Positions 1-7,670 are shown, numbered from the stretch's first letter. The stretch is DNA of 14,414 nucleotides from an uncultured Paracoccaceae bacterium (GCA_937900975.1 CALCPC010000670.1:1-14414), one strand, 5' to 3'. Numbers and translations are program-made. Notes: generated by a model not told the origin, from the letters alone.

Positions 1-84
1 CCGTGTTGCCCCTTTGCCCGCGCCCCGCATGGGTACATATCCTGCCTCATGCGCGCCGCCCCCGCTGAACCGGTCTGACCTGCC

Positions 85-825
85 ATGGCCAAGTCGAAAA
101 CCGGTGCTGCTCGCACCGCCGACAAGGCCAAGCGCCCGCCGCGGAAAAAGCGCGGCAGGCTCCGGCGTGTCCTGCGCTGGGTCGGCCTGGGGCTTTTGGG
201 CCTTCTCTTGGTTCTTCTGTCGGGCGTCGCTTTGTTGCGCGTTGTCAACCCGCCCATCAACTACTATCAGGCGGCAGAGTGGGTGCGCCACGGCACGCTA
301 GAGCGGCGCTGGATCCCCTTGGCCGCGATGTCCCCCCATCTTGCGCGCAGCGCGGTCGCGGCGGAAGACGCCAAGTTCTGTCAACACGCCGGGTTCGACA
401 TCGCCGCGATCCGCGCGGCATTCGCGGGCGGGGCCGTGCGGGGCGGCTCAACCATCAGTCAACAGACCGCCAAAAACGTCTTTCTGTGGCAGGCCCGCAG
501 TTGGGTGCGCAAAGGGTTGGAGGCCGGGTTCACCGCGTTGATCGAACTGCTTTGGGGCAAGCGCCGGATCCTTGAGGTGTATCTAAACGTGGCAGAGTTC
601 GACACCGGCGTCTTTGGCGTCGCGGCGGCGAGCCGGCATTACTTCGACCTGCCCGCGGGCGATGTCGGCCCCCGCAACGCCGCGCGTCTGATGGCGGTTT
701 TGCCAAGTCCGAAAACGCGCGATCCAAACGCCCTGTCGCACACCCTGGCGCGCCGCGCGCGCCAGATCGAAGATGGCGCGCGCACCATCGCCGCCGATGG
801 GCGCGCTGCGTGTTTCCAACCCTAA
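85..825 (+). CDS. mtgA: Monofunctional peptidoglycan glycosyltransferase (MtgA)
   Basis: The 246-residue product should polymerise lipid II into glycan strands at the periplasmic face of the inner membrane, without a transpeptidase domain. It begins with a strongly basic cytoplasmic tail (residues 1-30), followed by one membrane anchor at about 31-54. The GT51 family core follows: the catalytic glutamate in AAEDAKF (Glu94), the signature GGSTISQQTAKNVFLW at 120-135, and VYLNVAEFDTG at 165-175 carrying the second conserved glutamate. The length is normal for MtgA and there is no penicillin-binding domain. The ATG at 85 gives the expected tail and anchor, but no clear ribosome binding site precedes it, so a slightly different start is possible. 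No obvious terminator follows. Family identity is firm from the motifs; the cellular role is taken from family knowledge. Confidence 0.93.
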   Translation: MAKSKTGAARTADKAKRPPRKKRGRLRRVLRWVGLGLLGLLLVLLSGVALLRVVNPPINYYQAAEWVRHGTLERRWIPLAAMSPHLARSAVAAEDAKFCQHAGFDIAAIRAAFAGGAVRGGSTISQQTAKNVFLWQARSWVRKGLEAGFTALIELLWGKRRILEVYLNVAEFDTGVFGVAAASRHYFDLPAGDVGPRNAARLMAVLPSPKTRDPNALSHTLARRARQIEDGARTIAADGRAACFQP

Positions 826-898
826 AACGTTCCGTCGAAAACCCGCTTCCCATAAAGCTGCCTGAAATCAAAGGCTTCAATGCGTTTTGGGGTGCTTG

Positions 899-1054
899 AT
901 GTCTGAGGTCCGTGGCCAAGCGCTCTCGGACCCGGTCCGCTCAACTTGGTGCGGCTTCGCGCTCAATTCCGGCGGAGCGTGGGCGCTTGACGCGTTCTCT
1001 AACGCAATGCGCTTCGGACCAAGGCTGCCGCCCCCCAAAGCACCCTTTTTTTGA
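899..1054 (+). CDS. Possible small protein, 51 residues, function unknown
   Basis: An ATG-initiated frame of 51 codons lies in the gap between mtgA and the HopA1-like gene. The product starts MSEVRGQALSDPV, has a mixed middle part (around STWCGFALNSGG and AFSNAMRFG) and ends in a proline-rich tail, PPPKAPFF. Its amino-acid composition is balanced, unlike the arginine-rich or proline-rich shadow frames of this DNA. A weak G-rich stretch (TTGGGGTG, 887-894) lies 4 bases upstream of the ATG. The frame ends in a run of seven T (1046-1052) that forms TTT TTT TGA. I do not recognise a family. It contains Ser, Thr and a single Cys, so a link to the following HopA1-like gene can be imagined but is not shown. 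It may equally be a chance frame. Confidence 0.3.
   Translation: MSEVRGQALSDPVRSTWCGFALNSGGAWALDAFSNAMRFGPRLPPPKAPFF
927..939. repeat. Short perfect palindrome CGGACC-C-GGTCCG
   Basis: Six-base arms flank a single central C within the mtgA to HopA1-like gap. It overlaps the possible 51-residue ORF. It could be an operator half-site pair or chance; no regulator can be named. Confidence 0.3.
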
Positions 1055-1123
1055 ACCGGCGCCCCGCTGGCCGCGACCAAGGCGCAGAACCGCATGACCG
1101 GTTTTGACAGAAGGGGGATTTCC

Positions 1124-2239
1124 ATGGCTTCGCTGACCGATCACATTCGCAACTGGACGGGCCGCGGTGCGCCGCGGGGGCATATGAGCGCCAATTTGGT
1201 GCGCTATCTCGACGAATGTTGGGACGCGTATGAAACCTTTGCCGCACCCACACGGCGCCACGGCATGATTGGACGGGGCGGTGGGTTGACCCGGGCCTAC
1301 GACCCGACGCTTCACAACCGTTTTTACAACATGGTCTACAAGATCTACAACGCAGAGCCCGATCAGCGCCCGCCCACGGATTACATCGTCAAGCATTTTT
1401 TTGAAGATCTGGCGGCGCTCGGCCGTCCTATCCTGGCCCAAACTGGGGAAATGATCCCGCGGATGTTCCTCAACATCAGCTGCGGCGGCGCCTATCGCGG
1501 CCCCCTCCATGTCATGCTGGATACCAAACATGTCGACACCCTCAAACTGCGGTTCCAGCGGGGGCATGTCGATACGCCCGCGAAGGAGGGTTTGCAGCGC
1601 GCCTTTTTTCATTTTGGCATGGGTGAAGTGCGGGAAATCTCAAAGCGCATCTATCTCAATGTGCGCAACCCCTATCTTGGCAGCGTCATGAAGGTGGTGA
1701 ACCGCGAGATCATTCCGTTGCCGGGCATCGCCTCGGCCAAGTTCTCGCCCCCGTCCGAGAAAAGCCGGCGTGACAGCGCGCTGATCTATTGCCAGGACGA
1801 CGGTGCCCGGGAAGATGCGTTGGATGTTCTGCGCGACTACCAGGCCGCAAGCCCGATGAACCGCATGAGCTTTGGCACCAATCTGCCGCATATGGTGAAG
1901 GCGGACGACGATATGCGCGGGGTGGGCATGGCGGATGAGCCGCCGCGCCATTTGGCGGATGTGCTCGAAGGGGAAGAAGAGATGTTTCCCAACGCGCCGG
2001 CCCGGACCAGTTTCGGCACCTACCGGGCGCATCTGATCGCCTTTGCTTTGACCCACACACACCAGGCGGGCCAGTCGAAGGCCTTCTTTTTCGCGCGCAC
2101 CGGGGCTTACTTTCAGTTTGCGAAGGTCAACATCATGCATCCAGACCTTTACGTGGACCGGACCAGCCTTGATTCCGCGCTGTCGTTTTTGCGCGACGTT
2201 CCCATCAACATCTTCGACGATGGCGACGTCAGCGTGTAA
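1124..2239 (+). CDS. HopA1-family-like protein (possible phosphothreonine-lyase relative)
   Basis: The 371-residue protein has no signal peptide or membrane segment. Its layout fits my memory of the HopA1 family, which includes the Pseudomonas syringae effector HopA1 and the LxmY-type lyases of class V lanthipeptide synthesis. A helical N-terminal part ([16 protein letters not shown] at 25-40; [13 protein letters not shown] at 66-78) precedes [18 protein letters not shown] (175-192). Then come [20 protein letters not shown] (205-224), a [20 protein letters not shown] segment (250-269) leading to ADEPP, and [14 protein letters not shown] (296-309). Conserved Lys, Arg and His residues in these blocks could form the active site, but I cannot map them to proven catalytic residues. 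The start at 1124 is preferred over the in-frame ATG at 1094 because AGAAGGGGGA lies just upstream. No kinase partner, modification enzyme, type III secretion gene or chaperone lies next to it. A non-HopA1 Rhodobacterales family of unknown function is the main alternative. Confidence 0.6.
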   Translation: MASLTDHIRNWTGRGAPRGHMSANLVRYLDECWDAYETFAAPTRRHGMIGRGGGLTRAYDPTLHNRFYNMVYKIYNAEPDQRPPTDYIVKHFFEDLAALGRPILAQTGEMIPRMFLNISCGGAYRGPLHVMLDTKHVDTLKLRFQRGHVDTPAKEGLQRAFFHFGMGEVREISKRIYLNVRNPYLGSVMKVVNREIIPLPGIASAKFSPPSEKSRRDSALIYCQDDGAREDALDVLRDYQAASPMNRMSFGTNLPHMVKADDDMRGVGMADEPPRHLADVLEGEEEMFPNAPARTSFGTYRAHLIAFALTHTHQAGQSKAFFFARTGAYFQFAKVNIMHPDLYVDRTSLDSALSFLRDVPINIFDDGDVSV

Positions 2240-2254
2240 ACCGGGCGATCCGTC

Positions 2255-2260
2255 TTGACA
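2255..2260 (+). promoter_or_regulatory. Possible -35 box of the rpsD promoter (TTGACA)
   Basis: A perfect TTGACA lies 16 bases after the stop of the HopA1-like gene and 155 bases before the rpsD start. At the usual 17-base spacing the sequence is CATCAG, a poor -10 box, so only the -35 match is seen directly. Its position between genes and ahead of the structured leader makes a separate rpsD promoter plausible. Confidence 0.4.
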
Positions 2261-2287
2261 CCCGGGATCAACCGGGGCATCAGCCCA

Positions 2288-2395
2288 TCCTGGCTAGGAA
2301 CCTGGCCTTTTGGTGTTTGTGGCCCCCGCAAGGGGGAACCTGTCGGCCCGTTAGGGCAGAGGAAAGCACCTTTCGCACCCGGTGGCTTTGCCACC
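2288..2395 (+). promoter_or_regulatory. Structured 5' leader of rpsD (multiple hairpins)
   Basis: The roughly 130 bases before rpsD contain a series of short inverted repeats: TCCT-GGCT-AGGA (2288-2299), CCCCC-GCAA-GGGGG with a GNRA-type loop (2323-2336), GCCC-GTTA-GGGC (2346-2357) and GGTGGC-TTT-GCCACC (2381-2395). The last one ends six bases before the ribosome binding site AGAAAGGA (2401-2408). S4 is a known autoregulator that binds mRNA leaders in Gammaproteobacteria and Bacillales, so an S4-responsive leader is a reasonable guess. No match to a described S4 leader was tested. Confidence 0.45.
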
Positions 2396-2415
2396 CGACC
2401 AGAAAGGATCCAGAC

Positions 2416-3036
2416 GTGACCAAACGCACGGCTGCCAAATACAAACTCGACCGCCGCATGGGTGAAAACATCTGGGGGCGGCCCAAGTCGCCTGTCAATC
2501 GACGGGAGTATGGCCCGGGCCAGCATGGCCAGCGGCGCAAGGGGAAGCTTTCGGATTTTGGCCTGCAGCTGCGCGCCAAGCAGAAGCTGAAAGGCTATTA
2601 CGGCGATCTTACCGAAAAGCAGTTCCGCCGCATCTATGCGGAGGCGGAGCGGATCAAGGGCGACACGGGTGAGAACTTGATCGGCCTGTTGGAGCGTCGG
2701 CTCGACGCGTTGGTCTATCGCGCGAAGTTTGTGCCGACCATTTTTGCCGCGCGTCAGTTCGTGAACCACGGTCACGTCCTGGTCAACGGCAAGCGCGTGA
2801 ACATCCCGTCCTATCGTGTGAACGAGGGCGATGTGATCGAAGTGCGGGAGCGGTCGCGCCAGCTGACCAGCGTGTTGGAGGCCGTTGGCCTGCCAGAGCG
2901 TGACGTGCCCGATTACGTCCAGGCCGACCATTCCAAAATGTCGGCGACGCTTGTGCGCACGCCGGGCCTTGGCGATGTGCCCTACGCGGTGATGATGGAA
3001 CCGAACCTCGTCGTCGAATACTACGCCAAAAACTGA
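2416..3036 (+). CDS. rpsD: 30S ribosomal protein S4
   Basis: The 206-residue product is a primary assembly protein that binds 16S rRNA in the small subunit body. The N-terminal part ([20 protein letters not shown]) and the [19 protein letters not shown] block are typical of alphaproteobacterial S4. The S4 RNA-binding domain spans about 94-140, including [20 protein letters not shown]. No cysteines are present, so this is the zinc-free form. The frame stays open upstream to an ATG at 2317, but the GTG at 2416 is chosen because it gives the standard S4 N-terminus and follows AGAAAGGA (2401-2408). It is transcribed alone here, away from the ribosomal protein operons, behind a structured leader. 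Its stop codon is the first base triplet of a 13-bp tandem repeat. Confidence 0.97.
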   Translation: MTKRTAAKYKLDRRMGENIWGRPKSPVNRREYGPGQHGQRRKGKLSDFGLQLRAKQKLKGYYGDLTEKQFRRIYAEAERIKGDTGENLIGLLERRLDALVYRAKFVPTIFAARQFVNHGHVLVNGKRVNIPSYRVNEGDVIEVRERSRQLTSVLEAVGLPERDVPDYVQADHSKMSATLVRTPGLGDVPYAVMMEPNLVVEYYAKN

Positions 3037-3066
3037 GGCCCAGACCTGAGGCCCAGACCTGAGGCC
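3034..3066. repeat. 13-bp tandem repeat at the rpsD stop codon
   Basis: TGAGGCCCAGACC occurs at 3034-3046 and 3047-3059, followed by a partial third copy TGAGGCC (3060-3066). The last coding bases of rpsD, GCCAAAAACTG (3025-3035), reappear at 3064-3074, exactly 39 bases (three units) downstream. This is what tandem duplication of the gene's 3' end would leave. Protein S4 is not altered because the stop is in the first copy. Confidence 0.8.
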
Positions 3067-3077
3067 AAAAACTGGCC

Positions 3078-3104
3078 CATGGCCGCGCCCCGCGGGCGGC
3101 CATG
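3078..3104 (+). terminator. Hairpin after rpsD, possible terminator
   Basis: CATGGCCGC (3078-3086) and GCGGCCATG (3096-3104) form a perfect 9-bp stem around a 9-base GC-rich loop. It lies 42 bases after the rpsD stop. No T run follows, so an intrinsic terminator is not certain; it may only protect the mRNA end. Confidence 0.4.
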
Positions 3105-3216
3105 CGGTTGCAAAGGCGTGTGGCGCCCGGTCATGGCGGGCGTGGCCCGGTCGGCCGCGGCGCGCCTAGCACAACGGCGGCGTGGTGCACCCCAGCGCCA
3201 GTTCTTTGGCGGCCCC

Positions 3217-3274
3217 AACCCCCCTGCCGCGCTTCTTGTCGGGTCACAAGGCGGCATCGCAGCGCCAGGGGGTT
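3217..3274 (-). terminator. Nested inverted repeat at the end of the c-di-GMP gene
   Basis: AACCCCCCTG (3217-3226) and CAGGGGGTT (3266-3274) form an outer stem that includes part of the TAA stop codon of the minus-strand gene. Inside it GCCGC (3226-3230) pairs with GCGGC (3251-3255), and CTTGT (3235-3239) pairs with ACAAG (3246-3250). The structure sits where the minus-strand transcript should end, facing rpsD. No T run is present on either strand. It may be a terminator or a 3'-end stabiliser. Confidence 0.4.
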
Positions 3275-5615
3275 ACGTGCGCTCTGCCGTCAGGGCCGGG
3301 TACCGCGCGGCGGCATCGAAATCGACCAGCGTCTGTTCGAGGTCGAGCGGGGTGCCGTGTACGAAGCCCTGGACGCTGTCGGCGCCAACAGCGCGCAGCG
3401 CCTCCAACTGCTCGGGCGTTTCGACGCCTTCCCCTGTCACTTGCATACCCAGCGCGTGGCCAAGCTCAACAATCGCGCGGACCAGGGCCGAGGGTTCGGG
3501 CGCGGTGCCGAGCTTTGAGACGAAGGCGCGATCGATCTTGATCCGATCGACGGGAAAGCTTTGCAGATAGCTGAGCGATGAGTACCCCATCCCAAAATCG
3601 TCCAGCGCAACGAAAATGCCCCGGTCCCGCAACGCCGAAACCAGCGACAGATTGCGCTGCGTGTCCGACAACAACACCGCTTCTGTGATCTCGATCTCTA
3701 ACGCCTCTGCCGGGCAGCCGGCCGCAAGCAACACATCGTCGATCATCTCAGGCAGGGTGTGTCTGAAAAGCCGTGGCGAAACGTTGACAGCGACCCGCCC
3801 CGCAAAGCCGCGCGCCCGCCATGCGACCGCCGCGCGACAGGCGGCGGTCATCAGATGCGCCGTCAGATCGCCGATCTGCCGGGTTTCTTCGGCCACCGTT
3901 ATGAACTCTGCCGGGCTGATCTGGCCAAGCTCGGGATGCGTCCACCGCGCCAAGGCCTCATAGCCGACGATCCGCCCGGTCGAAAGCGCGACTTGGCGTT
4001 GAAACATCGGGTAAATGGCGTTGGTTTTCAGGGCGCCGCGCATCGCGCCCTCAATCAACGACTGGCGCCGCACCTCGCGCTCCATCGTTTCTTCGAACTC
4101 GAAAAAGCAACCGCGCCCCTGCCGTTTTGCCTCGTAAAGCGCCAGAGCGGCGCGGCGAAACGCGTCGGCGACCGTCAGCCCCTCGGGCGTCAGCCGCGCG
4201 ATGCCGATGCTTGCGCCGGTGCGCAATTGGCGGTTTGCGACATGCACCGGCTCTGCCAGCATGCCAACGATCTCACGCGCGACAACCCGACCGCGCAGTG
4301 TCGCATCCTCACCGCGCAGCAGCAGCGCGAATTCATCGCCGCCAAGACGCGCGGCAAGACCGGCACCAGCGGCGACATCTTCGATCATCTCGGCCACGCG
4401 GATCAGCAGCGCGTCGCCAACGGGATGGCCGAGCGTGTCGTTGATCTGTTTGAAGCGGTCGAGGTCAAGAAGCAGAAGCGCCACCTCCCCGTGCGCACCG
4501 TCTGCGGAGATCCGGGAAATCTCCTCCTCCAAAAGGCGCCGGTTTTTGAGCCCGGTCAGGCTGTCATGCTCTGCCAAATGCCGGATCCGCGCCGCGCTTT
4601 GCACCTGTTCGGAGATATCCGTCGCCATCAAAACGGCGCCGAGATAGACGCTGTCGGCGTCATAGATCGGGTTGATGCGAAGCCGGACGGGCAGGGTTTC
4701 GCCGCCCCCCGCAGCCGTCAAGAGCTCGGTCGACAATTCGTCGCTGGCCCGGTCCTGGATGGCCCGCCGCACTGCCTCTTGGTCCTCTGGGGCGGTGATT
4801 GCGTCAATCGGCGCGCGACCCTCGACCAAAAGTCCCCCAAGCAGGGCGCGCGCGGCCCGGTTCTGGAAGACGAGCTGCCCCGTCTCGCGCAGGACGAGGG
4901 CCGCATCCTGGGTGGATTCCAGCGCCGCCCGGATGCGGCGACGCTCCTCCCGCGCGGCGCGGTCGTCTGATTTGCGGATTTCCTCCACCGCAAGCGCCGT
5001 CTCGCGAAACCGCTCCACCGCGCGGGCAACTTCGCGCACCTCGGTATGCTCGCTTGACAGTGCGCTCGGGTCGACCTTGCGGGTGTAGTCGCCGCCTTCG
5101 ATATGCACCAACGTGCCGCGCAGAAGCTTCAGCGGCTTTGTGACCGTCCGCGCCACGAAAAACAGCGCCGTCACAACGGCGCCCGCGACCAGGATGCCGT
5201 GGAGAATGTGCATCAGCACGATCCCCCGGATTTCGGACGCGATACGGGCCTTGTCGAACCGCACTTCGACAGTGCCGATGCGCCGCCGGGTTCCGCCATC
5301 CTCGATCACCACCGGGGCGACGCTGGTCAGCAAGTCGCCCCGCCGCTGCCCCGGTTCCGCTGTGACCTTCGCCAAAAGCGCCCCCTCGCCGTCCAAAAGC
5401 AGCACATCGGCAAAATCGGGGTGAGAGCGCAGGGCCGCGAACGTGTTTTCGCTCTGACTCATATCGGACGCCGCACGCGGTGCCGAGCTCGCGCGCGCCG
5501 TCATCACCGCGGTTAAAGTCGCCTCCCGCTCCATCGCAGCGATCGCCTGCTTGCTGCGCGCAAGGCTTGCCGGGACACTGCGCCACGACACCCCATCGCC
5601 GCCGTGACGATGCAA
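3273..5615 (-). CDS. PAS-GGDEF-EAL cyclic-di-GMP protein, N-terminal anchor apparently missing
   Basis: The 780-residue reading frame encodes a dual-domain c-di-GMP enzyme. Residues 1-130 look like an extracytoplasmic sensor region, followed by one membrane segment at about 131-154 (GIVLMHILHGILVAGAVVTA). A HAMP-like linker (155-208), a PAS-like domain (about 225-335), GGDEF (motif GGDEF at 425-429) and EAL (YEALARW at 552-558) come next. Diguanylate cyclase motifs are intact, with no RxxD inhibitory site ahead of GGDEF. EAL residues appear complete: Glu553, Asn611, Glu642, Asp672-Asp673, Lys693, Glu729 and Gln749. The frame begins at a TTG after an in-frame TAA (5628-5630); other starts are the GTG at 5591 and the ATG at 5534. 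None supplies the first transmembrane helix that such sensors normally have. Either the protein is N-terminally truncated or it has an unusual topology. It converges on rpsD and diverges from the MFS gene. Confidence 0.88.
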   Translation of the reverse strand: MHRHGGDGVSWRSVPASLARSKQAIAAMEREATLTAVMTARASSAPRAASDMSQSENTFAALRSHPDFADVLLLDGEGALLAKVTAEPGQRRGDLLTSVAPVVIEDGGTRRRIGTVEVRFDKARIASEIRGIVLMHILHGILVAGAVVTALFFVARTVTKPLKLLRGTLVHIEGGDYTRKVDPSALSSEHTEVREVARAVERFRETALAVEEIRKSDDRAAREERRRIRAALESTQDAALVLRETGQLVFQNRAARALLGGLLVEGRAPIDAITAPEDQEAVRRAIQDRASDELSTELLTAAGGGETLPVRLRINPIYDADSVYLGAVLMATDISEQVQSAARIRHLAEHDSLTGLKNRRLLEEEISRISADGAHGEVALLLLDLDRFKQINDTLGHPVGDALLIRVAEMIEDVAAGAGLAARLGGDEFALLLRGEDATLRGRVVAREIVGMLAEPVHVANRQLRTGASIGIARLTPEGLTVADAFRRAALALYEAKRQGRGCFFEFEETMEREVRRQSLIEGAMRGALKTNAIYPMFQRQVALSTGRIVGYEALARWTHPELGQISPAEFITVAEETRQIGDLTAHLMTAACRAAVAWRARGFAGRVAVNVSPRLFRHTLPEMIDDVLLAAGCPAEALEIEITEAVLLSDTQRNLSLVSALRDRGIFVALDDFGMGYSSLSYLQSFPVDRIKIDRAFVSKLGTAPEPSALVRAIVELGHALGMQVTGEGVETPEQLEALRAVGADSVQGFVHGTPLDLEQTLVDFDAAARYPALTAERT

Positions 5616-5714
5616 TTGGCCGCTACCTTAGGGTCTATCTGGAGAAGATTTCGTTAAGCCGGCATCGGTCGCTTTCCGCTCGCCTGACCGCGTATCCCGC
5701 GCTATGCCCTGGCC

Positions 5715-6959
5715 ATGATCGGTGATCGTTTAACCCTTATATCGGTGGCGGAGGCGGAGCGTCTGCCGCTGTACCGGCGCCCCTTGATGCTGCTTTTGCT
5801 CATGGCGGCGGCGATGCCGTTGTCCTTTGCCGTTTGGTCGGCGCTGCTCAACAATTTCGTGATCGAGCGTGTGGCCTTCGACGGTGCCGATATCGGCTGG
5901 CTCCATACCGTGCGTGAGATCCCCGGATTCCTGGCCGACGGCGTCATCGCGATGATCGTTATCGTGCGAGAGCAGGTTCTCGGCCTCGTTTCCCTCATCA
6001 TGCTGGGCGTGGCGACGGCCATTACGGCCTGGTTTCCAACCTTTGGCGGGCTGTTGGCGACCACCATGATCGCCTCGATTGGCTTTCATTACTACGAGAC
6101 CGTGAACCAGTCGCTGCAACTGCAATGGATCCCAAAGGAGCGTGCGCCGCAGACGCTCGGCTGGATTTTGGCCGCAGGGTCGGCGGCCTCGCTGGTGTCC
6201 TATGGGCTTTTGGTTGTGGGGTGGAAAGCCTTCGGGCTGACCTACAATTTCGTCTATATGGTGGGCGGGCTTGCCACCGTGGCCATCGCGCTGCTTTGCC
6301 TCTTTCTGTATCCGCAGTTCGAGGCGCCCGAACCGCAGCACAAGACCTTCGTGCTGCGCCGACGCTATTGGCTTTACTACGCGCTGCAGTTCATGTCGGG
6401 CGCGCGGCGTCAGATCTTTATCGTGTTCGCGGCCTTTATGATGGTCGAGCGTTTCGGGATGGAGGTGCATGAGCTTACAGCGCTGTTTTTGCTGAATTTT
6501 GTGGCCAATATGGCGTTCGCACCGGTGATCGGTTGGGCCGTAGCGCGCTGGGGGGAGCGTCGGGCGCTGTGCTTTGAGTATGCGGGGCTTGTGGCCATTT
6601 TCCTGGCCTATGGCGGGATCTACTATTTCGGCTGGGGGTTGCTTTTGGCAGCGGCGCTTTACGTGCTGGATCACCTCTTTTTTGCGTTGGCCTTGGCGCT
6701 GAAGACCTATTTTCAGAAGATCGCGGATCCCCAGGACATCGCGCCAACCGCGGCGGTGGCGTTTACGATCAACCACATTGCGGCGGTGTTTCTTCCGTTT
6801 TTGCTGGGCTATCTCTGGCTTCACGATCCCGGAATGGTGTTCGGTTTGGCCGCTGTTCTGGCCGCCGGCTCTTTCCTTCTGGCGCTTCTGATCCCGCGCC
6901 ACCCCGAACGGGGACGCGAGACGGTGTTTCAAAACGGTCTCGCCGCGCCGGCGGAGTGA
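5715..6959 (+). CDS. MFS-type membrane transporter
   Basis: The 414-residue product is very hydrophobic, with about 11-12 membrane segments visible as hydrophobic blocks from LMLLLLMAAAMPLSFAVW (24-41) to the C-terminal SFLLALLIP stretch. Basic cytoplasmic loops such as RRRYWL and ARWGERRALC (around residues 277-286) resemble the loop signature between MFS helices 8 and 9 or 2 and 3. The substrate cannot be told from sequence. The ATG at 5715 has no good ribosome binding site; an in-frame GTG at 5745 is an alternative. It starts 99 bases from the divergent c-di-GMP gene and ends 63 bases before msrA. The membrane-transporter call is firm; family placement within MFS is moderate. Confidence 0.8.
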   Translation: MIGDRLTLISVAEAERLPLYRRPLMLLLLMAAAMPLSFAVWSALLNNFVIERVAFDGADIGWLHTVREIPGFLADGVIAMIVIVREQVLGLVSLIMLGVATAITAWFPTFGGLLATTMIASIGFHYYETVNQSLQLQWIPKERAPQTLGWILAAGSAASLVSYGLLVVGWKAFGLTYNFVYMVGGLATVAIALLCLFLYPQFEAPEPQHKTFVLRRRYWLYYALQFMSGARRQIFIVFAAFMMVERFGMEVHELTALFLLNFVANMAFAPVIGWAVARWGERRALCFEYAGLVAIFLAYGGIYYFGWGLLLAAALYVLDHLFFALALALKTYFQKIADPQDIAPTAAVAFTINHIAAVFLPFLLGYLWLHDPGMVFGLAAVLAAGSFLLALLIPRHPERGRETVFQNGLAAPAE

Positions 6960-7022
6960 TGGCATCTGGATTGCGGACCGCGCGCGCTTATCTTCAAACC
7001 AGACAGCAGAGGGAGCGCTGAG

Positions 7023-7670
7023 ATGTTTGGATTTGGCAAGAAGACGACAATCCCCGACGCGGCTGCGGCCTTGCCTGGCCGGGCGGGGGCGATCCCCACG
7101 GCCGAGACCCATTTCGTCACGGGCCGCCCGCTAAAGGGGCCGTTCCCCGAAGGCACCGAGATGTTGCAGGTCGGTATGGGATGCTTTTGGGGCGTGGAGC
7201 GGATGTTTTGGGGGCTTCCCGGCGTTTGGGTCACGGCCGTGGGCTATGCCGCCGGCGCGACACCCAACCCGACATACCGGGAGGTTTGCACCGGTCAAAC
7301 CGGGCATAACGAGGTTGTTTTGATCGTCTACGATCCCTCGCAAGTCAGCGTTGAGCGGCTGTTGCAGGTCTTTTGGGAAGGGCATGATCCCACCCAAGGG
7401 ATGCGGCAGGGCAACGATGTCGGGACCCAGTACCGTTCCGGCCTTTACACAACGCCACCCGCACAACAGATGGCGGCCGAGGCGTCCCGCGACCTTTTTC
7501 AGGCGCGGCTGACGGCGGCGGGGCTTGGCCAGATCACGACCGAGATCGTGGCCGCGAGCCCGTTTTACTATGCCGAGGATTACCATCAACAATACCTCGC
7601 CAAGACCCCTGGCGGCTATTGTGGCATCGGCGGGACGGGCGTGACCTGTCCCATCGGCACGGGCGCCTAG
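7023..7670 (+). CDS. msrA: Peptide methionine sulfoxide reductase MsrA
   Basis: The 215-residue enzyme reduces methionine-S-sulfoxide in proteins. The catalytic motif GCFWG places the nucleophilic cysteine at Cys54. The body contains [27 protein letters not shown], and the substrate region [19 protein letters not shown]. Resolving cysteines lie in the C-terminal tail at Cys200 (GGYCGIGG) and Cys209 (TCPIG), giving the three-cysteine layout of the Escherichia coli enzyme. An N-terminal extension of about 45 residues precedes the core and has no clear signal peptide, so the protein is likely cytoplasmic. AGAGGGAG (7008-7015) lies 7 bases before the ATG. Confidence 0.96.
   Translation: MFGFGKKTTIPDAAAALPGRAGAIPTAETHFVTGRPLKGPFPEGTEMLQVGMGCFWGVERMFWGLPGVWVTAVGYAAGATPNPTYREVCTGQTGHNEVVLIVYDPSQVSVERLLQVFWEGHDPTQGMRQGNDVGTQYRSGLYTTPPAQQMAAEASRDLFQARLTAAGLGQITTEIVAASPFYYAEDYHQQYLAKTPGGYCGIGGTGVTCPIGTGA

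Noticed and set aside
31..40. TACATAT-like -10 box upstream of mtgA
   Set aside because: No -35 element at acceptable spacing (TTGCCC copies lie 14 or 22 bases away), so a promoter is not supported.
1046..1052. Seven-T run as an intrinsic terminator
   Set aside because: No stem-loop precedes it on the plus strand; the only complement of the adjoining AAGCACCC (1038-1045) is about 140 bases upstream (GGGTGCTT, 890-897).
912..1097. 61-codon frame starting at GTG 912 before the HopA1-like gene
   Set aside because: Its product is Arg/Ser/Pro-rich. It overlaps the better-looking ATG frame at 899-1054 in another phase.
3079..3570. Plus-strand frames between rpsD and the c-di-GMP gene
   Set aside because: They begin in the repeat and hairpin region and then run antisense into the EAL domain; no protein features.
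3759..4970. 403-codon plus-strand open frame opposite the c-di-GMP gene
   Set aside because: It lies wholly within the GGDEF-EAL gene on the other strand, whose motifs are unmistakable; the shadow product shows no family features.
5730..7112. 460-codon minus-strand open frame opposite the MFS gene
   Set aside because: It is the shadow of a GC-rich coding gene; the product is rich in Arg, Gln, His and Gly with no domain, while the plus strand encodes a clear membrane protein.
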